NCBI RefSeq assembly: GCF_021462225.1
Contig: NC_061804.1
Coordinates: 5,254,740-5,318,739, forward strand
DNA from: Girardinichthys multiradiatus
Lineage: Eukaryota; Chordata; Actinopteri; Cyprinodontiformes; Goodeidae
Direction: 5' to 3'
DNA: 64,000 bases
The notes beneath the pieces are model-generated. The model worked only from the letters and a program-made list of their open reading frames with translations, had not been told where the DNA came from and made no database searches. The translations under genes and the position numbers were made by a program. Positions 59,481 to 64,000 of this stretch are shown here, in pieces. Each line of letters starts with the position of its first letter. Within the stretch, counting starts at the first letter, position 1.

Positions 59481-61959
59481 CCTTGTGCTGATTCTCTGCA
59501 GCAGAGTCTATAATATTCTCCTCTTTTAGTATTTCAGTCAGACTGGATGTGTAGCTAGCAGCCCTCTCTAATAAATAGTCATTGCTCCCTGTTGAGACAC
59601 TTTGCCCTTTTTCTCTCCTCAACGACAGGCTGCGAGGAAATCCGTGGCTTTTATTAAAGGGGCAAATTCTACATCTCAACGATGAGTTTTGGTTGCCAAA
59701 CAGTGTGTGCAACCAGCAGATTAGTGAAAGTAAAGAAGGAGGATTTAGTTCAAAGATTAGGAAAAAAGAGCAATGAAAAAGAAGCAGCTTAAGTAAAATC
59801 TGTCACATGCTGCATGTATGCAGCGACGGTATCTCCCACGTTGCAGGTGAATATGAATAATTTACCCTTGGTCATCGTATCCCTCCCCAGCTTCTGCTCT
59901 CTTTTTAGATTGCCTCAGGATGCTGACAAAGCATGAAGCTCGACAGTGTTCGCAACAAAAGCAAGTGACTTTATATCAATTCTGAGTTTTACGGGTGATA
60001 CACAACTCCATCATCTAACCCAGCCTGCACCAAGTGACATGCTGTCATCCCCTGTTGAATAATACAAGCGGCTGTGACACTACCAGGAGGCAGAGCGACT
60101 GATTTCACAGCATTATGAAGCAGTTTGTAATGTGGCTACAAGTCATGAGACTGAAGTTTGTTTTGACGTCTGTAGGAGAAACGAGACATTTTTTTCTAAC
60201 AAAAATCAGTTCAGCCCAGTCATAAGAGTGTTAGCCACAGGCCAGCATGTGTTTTTTCTAACCAAAAAAGGATAAATTATCTAACCAAGCAGATTTGTTG
60301 CAGCTACCCAAACTGAATCAATTATGATATGTGTCCACCCCTCAAAATGTTGTGAAAAATGGCTTTGCTGAAAGCAACTTACATTCATGTCATTTATTGG
60401 GGTGTAGCAAAGCATTCAGCAATTTTTTGTGGTTCATGCAAGATTTTACAAACATTATTGAGGAAACAAACTTTTTTTTTTTTTTTCACAAACAGGGAAA
60501 AGCTTTCACAAATCCAGAAAAGTGTTTTAAGGAATTTAACCAGTTCATAACTCAGTATAAGTTTGACAAATCTATATTAAGCTAGGTAATGACATAAACG
60601 CACACCAGCGTTTTAAAATTATGCATTCAAAACCGCAATTTGTTTGGAATAATTTTCATTATTGAAACATGATGAAAATTATGTTGTGGAAACACAACTC
60701 ATCACTCTCATAAAGGTAACTGTACTTTAAAACGACAGGTGGAAAGCCACAAGCTGGTATTAGCTCTTGGTACACATTTTTGTTTTAAATCTGAGTTAAT
60801 AAAGTAATACATAGACTCAAAATGATCAACCTTTGAAAATTGTATTCCTTGTCTCAATCTTAAGTGGTTCTGATAGAAAACAACCAGAAAACATAATATA
60901 AACACAAAAATGTTATCACAAATGGAACATATCTTAATTTGTGTTTTAACAAATTTCCAATCAGTGTAGAGTAATAAAGTTAATGTATGGTCACTACGTA
61001 CTTTACATTTTTAAGTAGAGATGATCAACTGCAATCCCGGTTCCTTGGAAAAAATGAAAAATAGCCCTTTAAGTTCATCGATCAATCAACTATTCAGATC
61101 AGATGCCAGTTTCAGCAGCATTAGCCAGCCATGGTTCATAGTCATATATTGTTAGTGCTTACAAATTGTTTGTGATGTCTGTCACAGAATTACCTTAAAA
61201 TTACCCAAAATATAGCCACATAAAGGGTTTTTCAATTATATTTTCACCAACAAAGTCATTCTGACTGCCAACTTTGTGACAGACTTCACCTCAGCAAAAT
61301 ATATTTTCCTGTTTTACTTTTTATATTGTTTTTAATTGTGATTTTCTTTGCTAAAACTAGAGTTCGTAGACTTTACACAGTTCTACACTACGTGGTTTGA
61401 CATATCCCAACAGACAGAAATTTTTTTGTTTGTCCTCCAATGTATGGGATCTACTGGTGTGTATCTTTGCCATTACATCTGTATTGTCAAGAAACGCTTC
61501 ATAAAAGTTATCTTTGCACTTTGGGGGAAGTCAAAACTAATGTAAGAAAAAAATATAGGGGACATTGATGGCTGTATGGTTGATAACATCAATCAGTCCC
61601 CAACAATGATTATAGAGAGGTCATTATGAACCAGTAACCTTTATGTCTGTGTGTTTGAAATCTGCAGCCTGAGAAGTGGCAGTGATGAAGTCCCGATCAT
61701 CTAATTGGAAGAATGATAGTGAGCAGAACAATAAATTTTCCTGCTGAGGACTTCGGTTTGAAAAGAGGCGATAAATATGGCTTTGCTTCTGAGTTTGTGT
61801 TCTTTACCTCATGAGTACAGACCTTTGTCATTAGTTTCGCCTTTAAAAGATGATGTACCCTGAAATAATCTTTGAAATGTATTTGATTTAAAGAAAAACA
61901 AACTGAACTCCAGCTAATTAAATGTTCTTATAGTTTAAAGATTTTTTTCTTTTGCGGCA

Positions 61960-62160
61960 CTAGTGGCCTTTATTTTTCCCAGAGATTTTTTTTTGACAGT
62001 AGTTAGACAGGAAACCGGGGCGGAGAGAGAGGGGAAGACATGCGACAAATGTCACCCGGGCCGGGACTTGAATCTGGGACTGCCGCATCGAGGAACAAAG
62101 TTTCTTGTGCATGGGTCGTGTGCTTAAACCTGTACACCAACAGCGCCGCGCCCATGTCCA
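61960..62160 (-). repeat. tRNA-derived SINE
   Basis: Read on the minus strand from about 62153: a tRNA-like head (GGCGCTGTTGGTGTACAGG with an A-box-like region), a B box AGATTCAAGTCCC (about 62075-62063), then CGGCCCGGGTGACATTTGTC and a purine/pyrimidine tail ending TTTCCTGTCTAACTACTGTC. This order matches an abundant fish SINE family. The 64-codon frame across it is incidental. Confidence 0.75.
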
Positions 62161-62504
62161 TGTAGTTTAAACCGGTTTCCTGCAACAAAACCCTCAAGAG
62201 TAGGAGATCTAAGACGCTTATTTAGCAGGGATTTATTGCTGGGAGACACTAACCATTTCTGAAACACAGAGTCTACACTGCTGTTTAGATATGAAACTCT
62301 GGCTAAAAGGTGGAGATTTCACAAATTATTTTTTTGTTTCTAAAACATTCAGCGTGAAGACCAAAAAGCACAAACATATAGCACACCTCGATACACTGCC
62401 CACACCCACATAGGTGACTTTTGCTGTACAACGTTTTGCCAATTAACTATCCAACTCTGCTCAAATAATAAAGGCTGCTACTTCAAGAAATCACATTATG
62501 GGTG

Positions 62505-62830
62505 TCCTTATGTTGGTCCCTGCTTGGCTATTTAGACTTCTTCAACAGCTTTCTTCTGTTTGCATAGCAGTGCTTACTGGAGGAAATTATTATCTAGCCA
62601 AATTTACTCAAAAAGGGGATTACAAAGCTGTTAAGGTTCGTCAGTTGGACTCAACACAGTGGTTTACCTAACATCAGAATGTCCCAAAACATTTCTTTAG
62701 TTTATTATACATACATTTATTTTTAGATTGGAATAATTCAGTTTTTTTTTTGTTGTCAAGCTAATATCTAATGGAGAACTAGACTGATGGCCAAGAAACA
62801 GTCATGCTTTGTCATCAAAGACTTCAGCTT
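62505..62830. repeat. diverged local duplication unit, copy C
   Basis: GGTCCCTGCTTGGCTATTTA, CTTTCTTCTGTTTGCATAGC and the following CCAAATTTACTCAAAAAGG resemble 58555-58665. ACATTTCTTTAGTTTATTAT resembles 58720-58740. Like copy A, it stands a short distance upstream of the ~23-bp repeat. Confidence 0.5.
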
Positions 62831-63014
62831 AATGCCTGGTTCACACGGTAGGATTTTCAAATTGTCGACTGATTAGAGACCCCATACATGATGATAAAAA
62901 AATCATACATATAAACAGGTTTGGTCCTACAGTGTGTTGTGTCCAGTCACATGGCAAGCACAACATGCTATGTGAACCAGGCAGTTGCTGGAAAGTTTAC
63001 AGCTCAGAGATTTG

Positions 63015-63345
63015 AGCTAACAGCGACTGGCATGTCAAGGTAGCAGCTAATAGAGAGTAGAGCTAGCAGATAATGGAGGATACAGCTAACAGCTAATAGA
63101 GGGTAGAGGTAGTAGCTAATGAAGAGTAGAGCTCTGCTGATGGAGAGTAGAGCCAACTGCTGATGGTGAGAAGTGCCAACAGCCATTGGACAGTAGAGCT
63201 AGCAGCTAACAGAGTGTAGCGTTAGCAGCTAATAGGGAATTAAGCTAATGGCTAATGGAGTGTAGAGGTAGAAGGTAATGATGAGTAGAGCTTACAGCTA
63301 ATGGGGAGTAGAGCTAACAGCTAATACAGAATGGAGCTATGGATG
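63015..63345. repeat. ~23-bp minisatellite, first block
   Basis: Diverged tandem copies of GAGCTAACAGCTAATGGAGA GTA, with units between about 20 and 28 bases. The array is interrupted at about 63346 and resumes at about 63848. Confidence 0.85.
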
Positions 63346-63853
63346 CCTGACTTGAAATCTGTATGATTCGATTGATTTGACTTAGCCCATTTTAAAGTTA
63401 CCCACCTTTCACACAATGCAACAGGAAACAACACTCTCCAATTATTCTTACCTCTGCCTTCCTTCCTCCCTGTTGGATGGAGTAAGGGGGAGTCAGGTTT
63501 AGCCTAAACCAGCTCAGTTATGGTTGAGGTGCAAACACACCCTCCATTTCTGCTACCTGTGTGACCCCTTCTCTTTTTCAATGGTTATAATCAGTCTGAC
63601 AGAGAGAGGTATCCCAAATCCTTGTGGTTTTTAGTATAACAATGGCCACCAGGATTATAGTATAACATGGACACACTTTATCAGTGTATTATTTTACTTA
63701 GTACTCCTACACATAGCCCATTCTAAAGTGGCCAAACTCTAACACTCAGTAGTAACCTCCCCAACAACCCTATACCATTCCAAACCCTTTGTGAAGTGCC
63801 TTGAGACGACATGTTATGAATTGGCGCTATATAAATAAAACTGAATTGAATTG
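63346..63853 (+). mobile_element. retroelement-tailed insertion splitting the minisatellite
   Basis: About 500 bases unlike the flanking repeat, ending TTGGCGCTATATAAATAAAA then CTGAATTGAATTG, a typical short-period retroelement 3' tail. GAGCTA stands at both junctions, but because it is also part of the minisatellite unit it cannot be called a target duplication with certainty. No open reading frame of note. Confidence 0.6.
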
Positions 63854-64000
63854 AGCTAGCGGCTAAAGAAGAGCAGAGTTTACAACTAATGGGGAATAGA
63901 GCTAACAGCTAACAGAGAGTAGAGCTAGTCGCTAATGGACAGTAGAACTTACAGCTAATGGGGAGTAAAGCGAACAGCTAATAGAGAGCAGAGCTAGCAG
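63848..64000. repeat. ~23-bp minisatellite, second block (continues past window)
   Basis: GAGCTAGCGGCTAAAGAAGA, GAGCTAACAGCTAACAGAGA and similar units, same family as 63015-63345. The array runs off the right edge. Confidence 0.85.

Larger units (their letters stand above)
45189..64000 (-). other. sgcd: sgcd intron, partial (more than 18.8 kb)
   Basis: Extends from the acceptor of the 73-bp exon past the window edge. It holds a Tc1 relic (46130-46870), the 19-bp minisatellite (51791-56388), LINE/SINE tails, a tRNA-type SINE (61960-62160) and the ~23-bp minisatellite at the edge. A-runs lie at 45387-45402 and 46897-46930, a T-run at 49729-49746. Stretches 46880-49240, 49310-51790, 56390-58340 and 59480-61950 show no gene or repeat I can name with confidence. 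Confidence 0.8.

Noticed and set aside
62003..62197. 64-codon minus-strand frame
   Set aside because: It lies across a tRNA-derived SINE and has no protein features.

Overview
The window looks like AT-rich teleost fish genomic DNA. The only host coding sequence I can support is the 3' end of one multi-exon gene on the minus strand. Three exons of 73, 124 and 186 coding bases (45188-45116, 27582-27459, 19663-19478) have canonical AG/GT splice sites. Their phases match, and joined they encode the C-terminal ~126 residues of delta-sarcoglycan (sgcd), ending in the Cys-rich tail typical of the gamma/delta/zeta sarcoglycans. Two complete introns (7.8 kb and 17.5 kb) and more than 18.8 kb of a third lie in the window. 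All upstream exons lie beyond position 64000. Host coding sequence totals only 383 bases.

Everything else is intronic or downstream DNA that has accumulated transposons. I recognise about ten Tc1/mariner-type copies or relics. All have their transposase on the minus strand, the same strand as sgcd. They include two copies of one DD34E family (1-1176 and 7534-8651, the second an internal-deletion derivative), a copy whose D-to-E spacing is 36 residues (20211-21475), a copy with ~200-bp terminal inverted repeats (30020-31540), a Sleeping-Beauty-type relic, and several end-less fragments. A 2.3-kb hAT element with a perfect 8-bp target-site duplication sits inside the Sleeping-Beauty-type relic, and a smaller inverted-repeat element sits inside the hAT, so three insertion events are stacked at 3.8-7.0 kb. 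A TTAA-flanked Kolobok/piggyBac-like element (9463-10379), a hAT 5' end with a broken BED zinc finger (about 15 kb), tRNA-derived SINE-like repeats and LINE/SINE tails complete the set.

Tandem repeats dominate the right half. The main one is a 19-bp minisatellite of exactly 242 unit lengths (51791-56388) with no net phase shift and a 1710-bp (90-unit) higher-order duplication. There is also a 486-bp GGAT/GGAC microsatellite (41203-41688) and a ~23-bp minisatellite at the right edge, split by a retroelement-tailed insertion. A ~0.86-kb G-rich, strand-asymmetric segment ending in a perfect 13-bp-arm hairpin (28048-28935) lies inside a Tc1 element and is the least explained sequence here.

Layout: 1-19.2 kb, transposon-rich DNA downstream of sgcd; 19.2-19.66 kb, sgcd 3' UTR and last coding exon; 19.66-45.1 kb, two introns and the 124-bp exon; 45.1-45.2 kb, the 73-bp exon; 45.2-64 kb, part of a large upstream intron with the minisatellites. 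No rRNA, tRNA gene or CRISPR was seen.
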